NCBI GenBank assembly: GCA_009861545.1 | Contig: VXME01000099.1 | Span: forward strand, 1 to 48,598 | Reading direction: 5' to 3' | DNA length: 48,598 nt | DNA from: Acidobacteriota bacterium | Lineage (GTDB): Bacteria > Acidobacteriota > Vicinamibacteria > Vicinamibacterales > UBA8438 | The notes under the pieces: model-generated | What the model was told of the DNA's origin: nothing | What the model saw: the letters and a program-made list of their open reading frames with translations, nothing else | Database searches by the model: none | In this document: positions 15,408-23,287 of the stretch, one piece after another | Position numbering within the stretch: the stretch's first letter is position 1 | Layout of the letters: each line of letters opens with the position of its first letter | Made by a program: the position numbers and the translations under genes

Positions 15408-17120
15408 TCAACGGGCCGAGACGGCACGTTCCGGGAGGGCGAACACGTAGACCGCGTTCGCCCGGCCGCCTCCGACCGGCGCCGCCAGGTACTGCCGGCC
15501 GTCGACCGCGTAGGTGATCGGGAAGCCCTGCACCGAGCCGGGCAGGCGTGTCCGGAACAGCACCTCGCCGGTCTCCACATCGTGGACGAACAGGTTGCGG
15601 TCCGTGTCGGCGCTCACCACCAGGCCGCCGGCTGTGGTCAGGGCCGCCCCGCCCGGACGCGTGGCCGTCGAGTGGCGCCAGACGATCTCGCCGCTGTCGA
15701 TGTCCATTGCGATGAGGTGTCCCGCATGCTCACCGCTGTCCGGGTGCACCCGGCTCCCGCGGGAGAACCAGCCGCGGTCGGCGTAGTAGTCGTTCCCCTC
15801 GACCTGCTCCAGCTCGGTGAACATGCCCGTCACGCAGGTCGGGTGGATCGGGATGTAGAGCGCCTGCGTCTCCGGGTGGTAGGCGCTCGCGCGCCAGTTG
15901 CGGACGCCGCCGAAGTCGGGACAGAAATCGAGCTCGACGCCGGCCACCGGAATCATCTCCGGCCGGTAGGTCACCTCGCCGGTCTGCGGGTCGACGTCCA
16001 GGACGTTCTGGTAGCCGAGGTCGTGCGCGGCCACGAACGCGCCGGTGGCCCGGTCGAGCTCCCAGAGGATGCCGTGCTTGCCCATCTTGAACAGCGACCT
16101 CCGCCCGCGGTGGTCGATGAGCACGCTCTCGAAGACGTCGTCGAGGTCGTGCGTCTCGCCCGGCACGAACTGGAAGTACCACGCCAGCTCGCCGGTCGCC
16201 GGATCGAGCGCCAGCACGCTGTTCGTGTACAGCGCGTCGCCGTCCGTCTTGCGCGAGACGCGCGCCCACGGCTTGGCCTGCGAGGTCGACCAGTAGGTCA
16301 GGTTCGTCTCCGGGTCGTAGCTGCCCGGAATCCACGAGTCGGCGCCGGCGCGGAACGTCAGCGGCAGGTCGCCCCACGTGTCGCCCCCCGGCTCGCCGGG
16401 GCGCGCGATGGTGGACGTGCGCCACACCTGCTCACCGGTGTCCGGGTCATGGGCGGAGATGAAGCAGACGTCGTTCTTGTAGTTCTGGCAGCCGGTCATG
16501 CCGGAGACGATGTTGCCGTTCACGACGATAGGGCCGCTCGTGTAGCGATACCCCAGGCGGTAGTCGGCGACGGTGTGATCCCAGACCACCTCGCCGGTGG
16601 CCGCGTCGAGGGCCACGATATGGGCGTCCGAGGTGTTGGCGAAGATCTTGTCGCCGTAGATCGCGATCGAGCGCGTCCGCATGCCGGCGCCGACCGAATC
16701 CAGGAAGTCCGTCGACGCGTCGAACTCCCGGCTGTACTCCCAGATGCGGTCCCCGGTCACCGCGTCCACCGCCTGCACGATGTTGCGCGGACTGGGGATG
16801 AACATCACCCCGTCGTGCACGAGCGGCGCCGCCTGGCTGAGCCCCGGTCCGAGCTGCCAGCCCCAGACGAGCTGCAACTGGTCGACGTTGTCCCGGTCGA
16901 TCTGATCGAGCGGGCTGTAGCCCCAGCCGTCGAGGGTGCGGCGCCAGTTCAGCCAGTCGGCCGGGTCGGGGTTCTGCAGCATCTCGTCGGTGACCGGCGA
17001 GATGTCGCGGTCCTGGGCACCCGCCGCGGCGCAGCCGAGGAACACGATGAGCGCCGCCCCCGCCGCGCGTTCGATCCGCTTCGCCAACAGACTCCGCGCC
17101 CGTCTCTCCGCTGCGGTCAT
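15408..17120 (-). CDS. PQQ-dependent (quinoprotein) dehydrogenase
   Basis: The 570-residue protein has a Sec signal ending AAAGAQ and then the eight-bladed quinoprotein propeller, seen as repeated A-D--TGE--W tryptophan-docking motifs (for example VDAVTGDRIWEY, LDAATGEVVWDH, LDPATGELAWYF, MDIDSGEIVWRH). This is typical of periplasmic PQQ alcohol dehydrogenases, which oxidise alcohols or aldehydes and pass electrons to a cytochrome c. There is no C-terminal CxxCH, so it is a non-heme type needing a separate electron acceptor. Two cysteines in TGCQNYKNDVC sit where other members have the adjacent-cysteine disulphide, but six residues apart. The ATG at 17120 has GGGAGGG upstream. Substrate specificity cannot be assigned. 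Confidence 0.85.
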   Translation of the reverse strand: MTAAERRARSLLAKRIERAAGAALIVFLGCAAAGAQDRDISPVTDEMLQNPDPADWLNWRRTLDGWGYSPLDQIDRDNVDQLQLVWGWQLGPGLSQAAPLVHDGVMFIPSPRNIVQAVDAVTGDRIWEYSREFDASTDFLDSVGAGMRTRSIAIYGDKIFANTSDAHIVALDAATGEVVWDHTVADYRLGYRYTSGPIVVNGNIVSGMTGCQNYKNDVCFISAHDPDTGEQVWRTSTIARPGEPGGDTWGDLPLTFRAGADSWIPGSYDPETNLTYWSTSQAKPWARVSRKTDGDALYTNSVLALDPATGELAWYFQFVPGETHDLDDVFESVLIDHRGRRSLFKMGKHGILWELDRATGAFVAAHDLGYQNVLDVDPQTGEVTYRPEMIPVAGVELDFCPDFGGVRNWRASAYHPETQALYIPIHPTCVTGMFTELEQVEGNDYYADRGWFSRGSRVHPDSGEHAGHLIAMDIDSGEIVWRHSTATRPGGAALTTAGGLVVSADTDRNLFVHDVETGEVLFRTRLPGSVQGFPITYAVDGRQYLAAPVGGGRANAVYVFALPERAVSAR

Positions 17121-17191
17121 CGGCGTCCCTCCCCTGTTGCGTTCCCGACTATAGCCCGACAATCGTCGCACACCGCTTGCCCGCGCCGAAT

Positions 17192-17243
17192 GCGGCAGAT
17201 CCTCAACAAGGCACGGATCTGCCGCAAATATCTGGCAGATCCG
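17192..17243. repeat. Three alternating inverted copies forming two exclusive hairpins
   Basis: GCGGCAGATCC (17192-17202) and GGATCTGCCGC (17215-17225) form a perfect 11-bp stem with a 12-base loop. A third copy, GGCAGATCCG (17234-17243), can instead pair with the middle copy (CGGATCTGCC, 17214-17223) in a 10-bp stem with a 10-base loop. The region lies between the PhoD-like stop and the PQQ dehydrogenase start, both on the minus strand. It could be an attenuator-like switch or a mobile-element remnant. Confidence 0.55.
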
Positions 17244-17424
17244 TAGTAGACGCCATCCGTCTGACCGGCTCCCAGAGCTACCAGGTGATGGCAGGCGTGG
17301 CGGAGACCCTCGCGGCGCGCGTGGGCGGGAGAGCGACTCTCTGATCGAGCGCGACGGGTCGGACCTGGCCGGTCGAGGTCACGCTCGGCTGGCCCGCTAC
17401 GACCGTCTGCCGCGGCTGGACGCC

Positions 17425-19068
17425 CTAGCCGGGCGCGGGCAGCTCGACCGTGTGGAACGCCTCGATCGTGTCGATGGCCTCGATCGGCTGCCGGTCGACG
17501 TCCCACCGGAACTGGCGCAGCACGATGCGATCGGGCAGGAAGTCGGCAATGGTGAACCCGTGGTCCTCGATCGGCGCCACCGATTCCTCCATGTCGAGGT
17601 GCTCGGGCGGCGTAGCGCCCACCCCCCGCACCACGGACGGAAAGCCCCGCACCGAGGTGCCGATGGGGCCGCTGAGTACTGCCGTGACCGGCCGGGCATT
17701 GAGGTTGAGCGCACCGGCGCGATGCATCCGGCCCATGCCGATGGCGTGCAGGTCGCCGCTCACCACCAGCGGCACGCGCTCTTGCTGGGCAGCGATCGCC
17801 GCCACCAGCCGGTCGTGCTGCCGCAGCCAACCCTCCTGCCAGTAGCCCTTCTCGATGGCCGTCGTCAACTCGCCGGTGTCGCGGTCGAGCACGTCCGGGT
17901 ACCACTCGCCCCACTTGCCGGCGCTCCACCCGAAGGGGTTCGACGGCGCGTGGACCAGGTGCCGCGTGTCGGTCGCCGCGGTACGATCGAGCAGCCAGTT
18001 CTCGACCTGCCGGTCGATGAACACCGCGTTCCGACCCGCGAGGCTCACCGTGCGTCGCACGTCGTAGAGCAGGATCTCGGTCAGGTTGCCGTAACGCAGC
18101 GTGCCGAAGCTCTCCGAGAGGTCGCCGCGATCGCTCGTCCCCGACCACGGCAGGCCGGCGGGGCGCCGGGCGTCGGGCAGGAACTCGGGGTAGTAGAGCT
18201 GCTGCGTGGCGCGCGCGAGCTGGAGCTGGAACCACGGGATCGGGAAGTTGGCGATGTCGTCGGTGACCGCGTCGTTCTCCCAGTGGTCGTGGTCGTCCTG
18301 CAGGAAGCAGATGGGCGTCGAACGGAAGTCCGTGCCGTAGACCGGCACGATCTGCGGGCCGGCCGCCGCCTTCATCGCCGCCTCGTTGCTGGCGCCGAAC
18401 ACCGACGCCGAGAAGTCGAAGTTCGACTGCCGGCCGCTGGGACTGAGCTGGCCCGCGTTCTCGCCCTGCCAGGTGTGGAGGTCCCAGTAGATGTGGTCGC
18501 CGTTGGCGATCGCCGCGTCCGGTTCGAACGACAACGCGCGGCGGAGGAGCCGGTTGCGGATGGCGGTCGGCAGGAAGCCGCTCCGGTCGCCGATGCCGGA
18601 GTAGGTGCCGCCGGGGCCGCCGGCGCACGTGAAGAAGAGCATCCGGAACCGCTCGGGACGCGCGTCCGGCGACGGGAACGTCGACAGCGGCCACGGCTCG
18701 CACAGCGCGGCCCCGTCGGCTGCGGTCAGGGACAGCTCGTAGCGGCGCGCCGGGTCGAGGCCGGTAGCGTGGAACTGCCAGTACTCCCCCGCCGTGTCGT
18801 TCATGCGGCCGGTGACGCCGGCGCTTCCGACCCGCAGCGTCGGCGCGCCGGACAGCGGACCGTCGAACGACGCCTTCAGCAGAACGCGCGAGTCGTTGAC
18901 CGCCGGCAGCAGGTGACGCACGCGCCCGGCGTCCCAATCCCGGGCTTCCGGCGGCGCGCCCTGCTCCGCCAGCAGATCCAGCGGCAGCCGCCCGAAGACG
19001 GCGGCGCCCAGGGCGCCGGCACTGCCGGCGAGGAATCTTCGACGATCGACGGGCCATGGCGTGGTCAT
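17425..19068 (-). CDS. PhoD-like alkaline phosphatase / metallophosphoesterase with Tat signal
   Basis: The 547-residue protein starts with a Tat signal (VDRRRFLAGSAGALGAAVFG), as in PhoD enzymes that are folded around metals before export. An N-terminal Ig-like part is followed by metallophosphatase motifs: NGDHIYWD (Asp about 191), DDHDHWEND (from about 258) and SGDLHAIGMG (about 438-445). PhoD enzymes hydrolyse phosphate mono- or diesters in the periplasm. A GGAGGAG sequence precedes the ATG at 19068. The sequence is complete. It is divergent from the gene at 19409. Phosphatase subclass and metal (Ca/Fe in classical PhoD) are not determined here. Confidence 0.8.
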   Translation of the reverse strand: MTTPWPVDRRRFLAGSAGALGAAVFGRLPLDLLAEQGAPPEARDWDAGRVRHLLPAVNDSRVLLKASFDGPLSGAPTLRVGSAGVTGRMNDTAGEYWQFHATGLDPARRYELSLTAADGAALCEPWPLSTFPSPDARPERFRMLFFTCAGGPGGTYSGIGDRSGFLPTAIRNRLLRRALSFEPDAAIANGDHIYWDLHTWQGENAGQLSPSGRQSNFDFSASVFGASNEAAMKAAAGPQIVPVYGTDFRSTPICFLQDDHDHWENDAVTDDIANFPIPWFQLQLARATQQLYYPEFLPDARRPAGLPWSGTSDRGDLSESFGTLRYGNLTEILLYDVRRTVSLAGRNAVFIDRQVENWLLDRTAATDTRHLVHAPSNPFGWSAGKWGEWYPDVLDRDTGELTTAIEKGYWQEGWLRQHDRLVAAIAAQQERVPLVVSGDLHAIGMGRMHRAGALNLNARPVTAVLSGPIGTSVRGFPSVVRGVGATPPEHLDMEESVAPIEDHGFTIADFLPDRIVLRQFRWDVDRQPIEAIDTIEAFHTVELPAPG

Positions 19069-19408
19069 GATCTCCTCCGCAGCGAAACGGGACGGTGGCG
19101 GCGGCCGGTCAGCCGGTGGTGACCGGACGAACGGTGGCGGCCCCCATTGTAGTGCGACCCTCGCCTGTGCTATCACCAGCGCGGCGCGTAGCGAAACGCC
19201 AGGCGCCCGCGTCGGCGGCGGGTCCGGCGGCGACCGGAGGGCGACGACCGAAACCCGGTTCGTCGCGGCGTGGTCGGCCGCACGTCGAAGCATGCCCGTC
19301 GAAGCATGCCCGCCATGGCAAGTGATACGACCGCCGGCTGCTACAATGGGCTCTCTCCAGGAGGCGTCCAGCCGTTCGTGACAGCCGCTCGTGGCCAGGA
19401 GGTTGCTC
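19069..19408. promoter_or_regulatory. Divergent intergenic region with 14-bp tandem repeat
   Basis: This 340-base gap separates the divergent PhoD-like gene and the gene at 19409, so it should hold both promoters. CGTCGAAGCATGCC occurs twice in exact tandem (19283-19310). A TACAAT hexamer follows at about 19341-19346, 60 bases before the downstream ATG, without a convincing -35 box. No coding potential was seen on either strand. Confidence 0.4.
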
Positions 19409-20395
19409 ATGACCCGTAGACTCTCGAACGCCGCCGGCGCCGCCGCGATGGCGGTTGCCCTCGTCGCTCTCCTGCCCGCCGGCGCCGCCGGCCAGGAGAC
19501 GTCGTTCCGGACCCCCGACGGTCACCCGGACCTGCAGGGCGTCTGGAACTTCTCGACCGCCACGCCGATGGAACGGCCGGAGGACCTGGCCGGTCAGACG
19601 ACGTTGACGGCGGAGGAAGCCGCCGCCTGGGAGCAGCGGCTCGCGGAGCAGCGCGCCGCCAACGAGTCGGAGCGCGAGGACGCCCCGCTGGGAGCGCGCC
19701 TCGGCTACTCGGTCCGTGTCTGGTTCGAGCACGGCCATACGCTCTCCGAGCAGCGGACCTCGCTGGTCATCGATCCGCCGGACGGACGCATTCCCGCGGT
19801 GCGGCCGGAGGTAGCGGCGCGGGCGGAGCTGCGCAGCCTCCTGCGCGGGAGGCACGCCCACGGCCCCGAAGACCGCGGCGCCTCGGAGCGGTGTCTGCTC
19901 GGGTTCAACTCCGGGCCGCCGATGACCCCGAGCGCCTACAACAACAACGTGCAGCTCTTCCAGACCGCCGACCACGTGGTCATCCTCAACGAGATGGTGC
20001 ACAACGCGCGCATCGTTCCCCTGGACGGCCGCCCGCACCTGCCGGCGCATCTTCGACAGTGGGTCGGCGATTCCCGGGCGAGCTGGGACGGCGACACGCT
20101 CGTGATCGAGACGCGGAACTTTCTCGGCGAGACCTCCCTGCGGGGCTCGAGCGCCAACCTGCACCTGGTCGAGCGGTTCACGCGCGCCGGCGCCGACACG
20201 CTGATCTACGAGTTCACGGTCAACGATCCGACGAGCTGGGCGGGCCCCTGGACCGCACAGGTGCAGATGAACCGGACCTCTGAACCGCTGTACGAGTACG
20301 CGTGTCACGAAGGCAACTATTCCATGGCCAGCTCGCTCTCGGGTGCGCGCGCGATGGAAGCGAGGGAGGCCGCGGCAGGCGACGACTCACCCTGA
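19409..20395 (+). CDS. Exported protein of unknown function (DGHPDLQGVW family)
   Basis: The 328-residue protein has a clear Sec signal (AMAVALVALLPAGAAGQ) followed by RTPDGHPDLQGVWNFSTATP, a start motif I know from many acidobacterial and planctomycete exported proteins with no assigned function. Other conserved-looking blocks are GPPMTPSAYNNN, DHVVILNEMVHNARI, WDGDTLVIETRNF and the C-terminal YEYACHEGNYSM. The ATG at 19409 is preferred over a GTG at 19391 because AGGAGG (19397-19402) lies six bases before it. It is followed on the same strand by the cytochrome/PHM/TPR gene, suggesting a two-gene transcript. A beta-rich periplasmic fold is likely; no catalytic motif stands out. Confidence 0.75.
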   Translation: MTRRLSNAAGAAAMAVALVALLPAGAAGQETSFRTPDGHPDLQGVWNFSTATPMERPEDLAGQTTLTAEEAAAWEQRLAEQRAANESEREDAPLGARLGYSVRVWFEHGHTLSEQRTSLVIDPPDGRIPAVRPEVAARAELRSLLRGRHAHGPEDRGASERCLLGFNSGPPMTPSAYNNNVQLFQTADHVVILNEMVHNARIVPLDGRPHLPAHLRQWVGDSRASWDGDTLVIETRNFLGETSLRGSSANLHLVERFTRAGADTLIYEFTVNDPTSWAGPWTAQVQMNRTSEPLYEYACHEGNYSMASSLSGARAMEAREAAAGDDSP

Positions 20396-20412
20396 CGGGC
20401 AACCGTCGTGTA

Positions 20413-20470
20413 GCAGCCGCAAAGCGGCTGCCGCACTGGCGTCCGATGCTGGACTGGCGTCCGATGCTGG
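20413..20470. repeat. Hairpin plus exact 18-bp tandem duplication over the next start codon
   Basis: GCAGCCGC (20413-20420) and GCGGCTGC (20424-20431) form an 8-bp stem with an AAA loop just after the upstream stop. Immediately after, ACTGGCGTCCGATGCTGG is present twice in exact tandem (20435-20452 and 20453-20470), each copy holding an in-frame ATG (20446 and 20464) for the downstream gene. Confidence 0.7.
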
Positions 20471-22632
20471 CTGGGCTGTTCGACGGTCCGATCCGCGGCG
20501 GAGCACGGTACGCTCCGGCGTCTATCGGTACGGTCGTCGGACTACTCGTGGCAACGAGTCTGGCGGCGTCTGCGGAGCCGGCCCCGACGCAGCGGCGCGC
20601 AACCCGCCCGGCGGCGGACGCCGCCCGCGCCATCACGTTCAACAGGGACATCGCACCGCTCGTCTTCGAGCACTGCGCCACCTGTCACCGCCCCGGCACC
20701 GCCGCTCCGTTCAGCCTCCTGACCTACCGCGACGCCCGGCCCTGGGCCCGCGCCATCAAGCAGGCGACTCTGAGCCGGTCGATGCCGCCCTGGAAGCCGG
20801 CGCCGGGATACGGCGGCCCGTTCATCGGCGACCGGCGGTTGAGCGACGCCCAGATCGCTCTGATTGCCAGGTGGGTCGATGCCGGCGCGCCTGCGGGCGA
20901 CCCTGCCCACCTTCCGCCGCTGCCGGAAGGGTTCGGGGCATGGCGGCTCGGCGAGCCGGACCTGGTGATCGAAATGCCCGAGCCCTTCCTGCTACAGGCC
21001 GACGGGGACGATGTCTTTCGCAAGTTCGCGATTCCGATCCCGATCGAGGAGACGCGATTCGTGGAGGGCCTCGAGTTCCAGCCGGCCGTCCGGGGCGCGG
21101 GTTCCACGTGGGCGTCGAACCCCAGGGTCATCCACCACGCCAACATGCGGCTCGACCCGACGCCGGCCTCCCGCACGCTCGACGCGCGCGATCCCGCACC
21201 CGGCTTCGACGACGTCACGCCGTTCGACGCACAGTTTCCCTTCGGCCACCTGCTCGGCTGGACGCCCGGACAGGACCGGCCGCTGGTCGCGGAAGGGATG
21301 GCCTGGCGCCTGGACGCGGGCACCGACATGCTCCTCGAGCTGCACCTGATGCCGAGCGGGCAGCCGGAGGTCGTGCAGTCGCGCATCGGCTTCTATTTCA
21401 CCGATGAACCCCCGACGAAGATCCCGTTCACGATCCGGCTGGGCAAGCAGGATCTCGACATCCCGCCGGGGGCGACCGACTACCGCAGCCGGGACGCGTA
21501 CGTGCTCCCGGTCGACGTCGAGGTGCACGGCATTCATCCGCACGCGCACTACCTGGCGCAGGAAGTCAGGGCGCTGGCGACGCTTCCCGACGGGACGCGC
21601 CGTTGGCTCCTCTACATCCGGGACTGGGACGCCTCCTGGCAGGATTACTACTACTACGCCGAGCCCTTCGTGCTTCCCAGGAGCACGGAGCTGACCATGG
21701 AGTTCCGGTTCGACAACTCCGCCGGCAACCGGCGCAACCCGCACTTCCCCCCGCGGCGGGTCACCTGGGGCCCGCGGTCGTCGAACACGATGGGCGACCT
21801 GTCGATTCAGGTCCTGGCGCGGAGCGATTCCGACCGCGAGATCCTCGCCGCCGACCGCCGGCCGCTCGAGATGGCCGAGGACATCGTGGGATTCGAGACG
21901 GTCCTCGACGCCGAGCCCGGCAAGGTGACGGTGCACGACGACGTGGCCCGCCTCTACCTGCTGTTCGGGGAGGTCGCGAAGGCCCTCGCCCACTTCCGGG
22001 AGTCGGCGCGCCTGGAGCCCGACTCTCCCGCCGCGCAGTACAACGTGGGGACGACGCTGCTCCGGATGGGAGAGCTCGACGAAGCCGTCGCCCGTTTCGA
22101 GCGGGCGCTCCGGCTCGATCCCGACTACGCGCCGGTGCACAACAATCTCGGCGCGGCGCTGCGGTCGCAGGGCAGGCTGGACGAGGCGACCCACCGCTTT
22201 CGGCAGGCGGTACGGGCCCGCCCCGACGACGAGGACGCCCTCTACAACCTGGCGAGCACGCTGACCCTGCGGGGGGAGTTCACCGAGGCGATCGCGCTCT
22301 ACCGGCGGGTGCTCGCGCTGCTGCCGGATTCGCCGGAGCCGTTCGCCGAGCTCGCCTGGCTTCTGGCGACCCACCCGGATCCCACGCCGCGCGACGTGCA
22401 AGAGGCGGTGAGCCTTGCCGAACATGCCGCGCAGCTCACCAGTCGCCGGGACGCGCGCGTGCTCAACACGCTCGCGGCGGCCCATGCCGCGGCGGGCCGC
22501 TTCGACGAGGCTGCCGCGACCGCTCGCGCGGCCCTCGCGTTGCCGCACGACAGCGGAAGCGACCTCGCTGCCACGATCCGGCAACTGCTGGACCTGTACT
22601 CGGAGGGCCGTCGATACCGGCGCCCGCGCTGA
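20446..22632 (+). CDS. Cytochrome c / PHM-like copper monooxygenase / TPR fusion protein
   Basis: The 728-residue protein has three parts. After an export signal (TVVGLLVATSLAASA), a cytochrome c-like domain carries CATCH at 77-81 with a downstream MPPW as possible axial-Met region. The middle part looks like a type II ascorbate-dependent copper monooxygenase: H230-H231 (IHHANM), H300 (LELHL), H364/H366/H368 (HPHAH) and M449 (NTMGDL), in the order and approximate spacing of the PHM copper ligands (HH, H, HxH, M). The last ~235 residues are about six TPR units (NVGTTLLRMGELDEAVARF and others). I infer a periplasmic oxygenase with its own electron-transfer heme and a docking arm. Start choice: ATG 20446 or 20464; a start at 20302 would overlap the upstream gene. 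A clear ribosome-binding site is lacking. Confidence 0.8.
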   Translation: MLDWRPMLAGLFDGPIRGGARYAPASIGTVVGLLVATSLAASAEPAPTQRRATRPAADAARAITFNRDIAPLVFEHCATCHRPGTAAPFSLLTYRDARPWARAIKQATLSRSMPPWKPAPGYGGPFIGDRRLSDAQIALIARWVDAGAPAGDPAHLPPLPEGFGAWRLGEPDLVIEMPEPFLLQADGDDVFRKFAIPIPIEETRFVEGLEFQPAVRGAGSTWASNPRVIHHANMRLDPTPASRTLDARDPAPGFDDVTPFDAQFPFGHLLGWTPGQDRPLVAEGMAWRLDAGTDMLLELHLMPSGQPEVVQSRIGFYFTDEPPTKIPFTIRLGKQDLDIPPGATDYRSRDAYVLPVDVEVHGIHPHAHYLAQEVRALATLPDGTRRWLLYIRDWDASWQDYYYYAEPFVLPRSTELTMEFRFDNSAGNRRNPHFPPRRVTWGPRSSNTMGDLSIQVLARSDSDREILAADRRPLEMAEDIVGFETVLDAEPGKVTVHDDVARLYLLFGEVAKALAHFRESARLEPDSPAAQYNVGTTLLRMGELDEAVARFERALRLDPDYAPVHNNLGAALRSQGRLDEATHRFRQAVRARPDDEDALYNLASTLTLRGEFTEAIALYRRVLALLPDSPEPFAELAWLLATHPDPTPRDVQEAVSLAEHAAQLTSRRDARVLNTLAAAHAAAGRFDEAAATARAALALPHDSGSDLAATIRQLLDLYSEGRRYRRPR

Positions 22633-23287
22633 CCGAGCACCGGCGCGCACGATGCCCGCTCGCAACGGGATCCGTTGGTCACCTGGAGCTCCGACGGCGC
22701 CGGGGACCTGCGGTTCGCGTGCGTGTACGCGTGCGGGCTGGTCGCCGCGTCTGCGCCGATACCCATTGCGTTTCCCGCGGGGCAGGCGTAGGATGACGTG
22801 GGCGGGCGTCGCCAGGAGACAGGGCTGAAGGCGCGCGAGCATCCGAGTCCTGGAGCGGCGACGGGGTGCCTGTGGGGATTCAGGTCTCGCGGCTTGCCAC
22901 CCGGGCCGCTGGCCGGCTCGCACCGGGAAGCCGGCCGACCCGGACGCCGTCCCGGCGGGAAGCCGCCGAGGTTGCGCCACCTCCGTACCCGATCACGACG
23001 CTCCGCAGCGCCCGCGCCGTCCGTTGCCGGCGCAGGGGGCGGTTTCCCGGCAACCCGCTCTGTACTCCCCGTCGTCCTGTACCTCGATCCTCTCCCGGCG
23101 CTGCGGGCTTTTCCGTTCTCCCGTCGTCGCGTGCTTTCCCGCTCCCGTTGCTTCGCATCGGCACAGACGTCCCGAACCCGCAATCTCGTGGTCTGCTTTC
23201 CGGCCGCCATCCGGTAGACGAATACCGGCGCCACTATCGGCCGCACGACGCGCAGTACGCCACACAGCACGGTTTGGAGGTGTTCAG
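22633..23287. other. 655-bp non-coding stretch before the TonB-dependent receptor
   Basis: No frame in this stretch looks protein-coding on either strand. It contains short inverted repeats such as GCCGGC...GCCGGC near 22910-22945 and fragments resembling a cobalamin-riboswitch box (GGGAAGCCGG followed by CCGG and CCCG near 22925-22960), but the invariant parts of that riboswitch are not found. The final 20 bases carry the GGAGG of the receptor gene. It probably holds the receptor's promoter and a long leader. Confidence 0.35.

Noticed and set aside
15408-17120. Quinohemoprotein assignment for the PQQ enzyme
   Set aside because: There is no CxxCH motif at the C-terminus; it ends soon after the last propeller blade.
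15198-17246. 682-codon plus-strand frame opposite the PQQ dehydrogenase
   Set aside because: The opposite strand encodes a recognised quinoprotein with intact propeller motifs; the frame is a by-product of high GC codon use.
22915-22965. Possible cobalamin riboswitch
   Set aside because: GGGAAGCCGG and later C-rich blocks fit loosely, but the invariant box segments around the CCACTG core are missing, and GC-rich sequence gives such pieces by chance.
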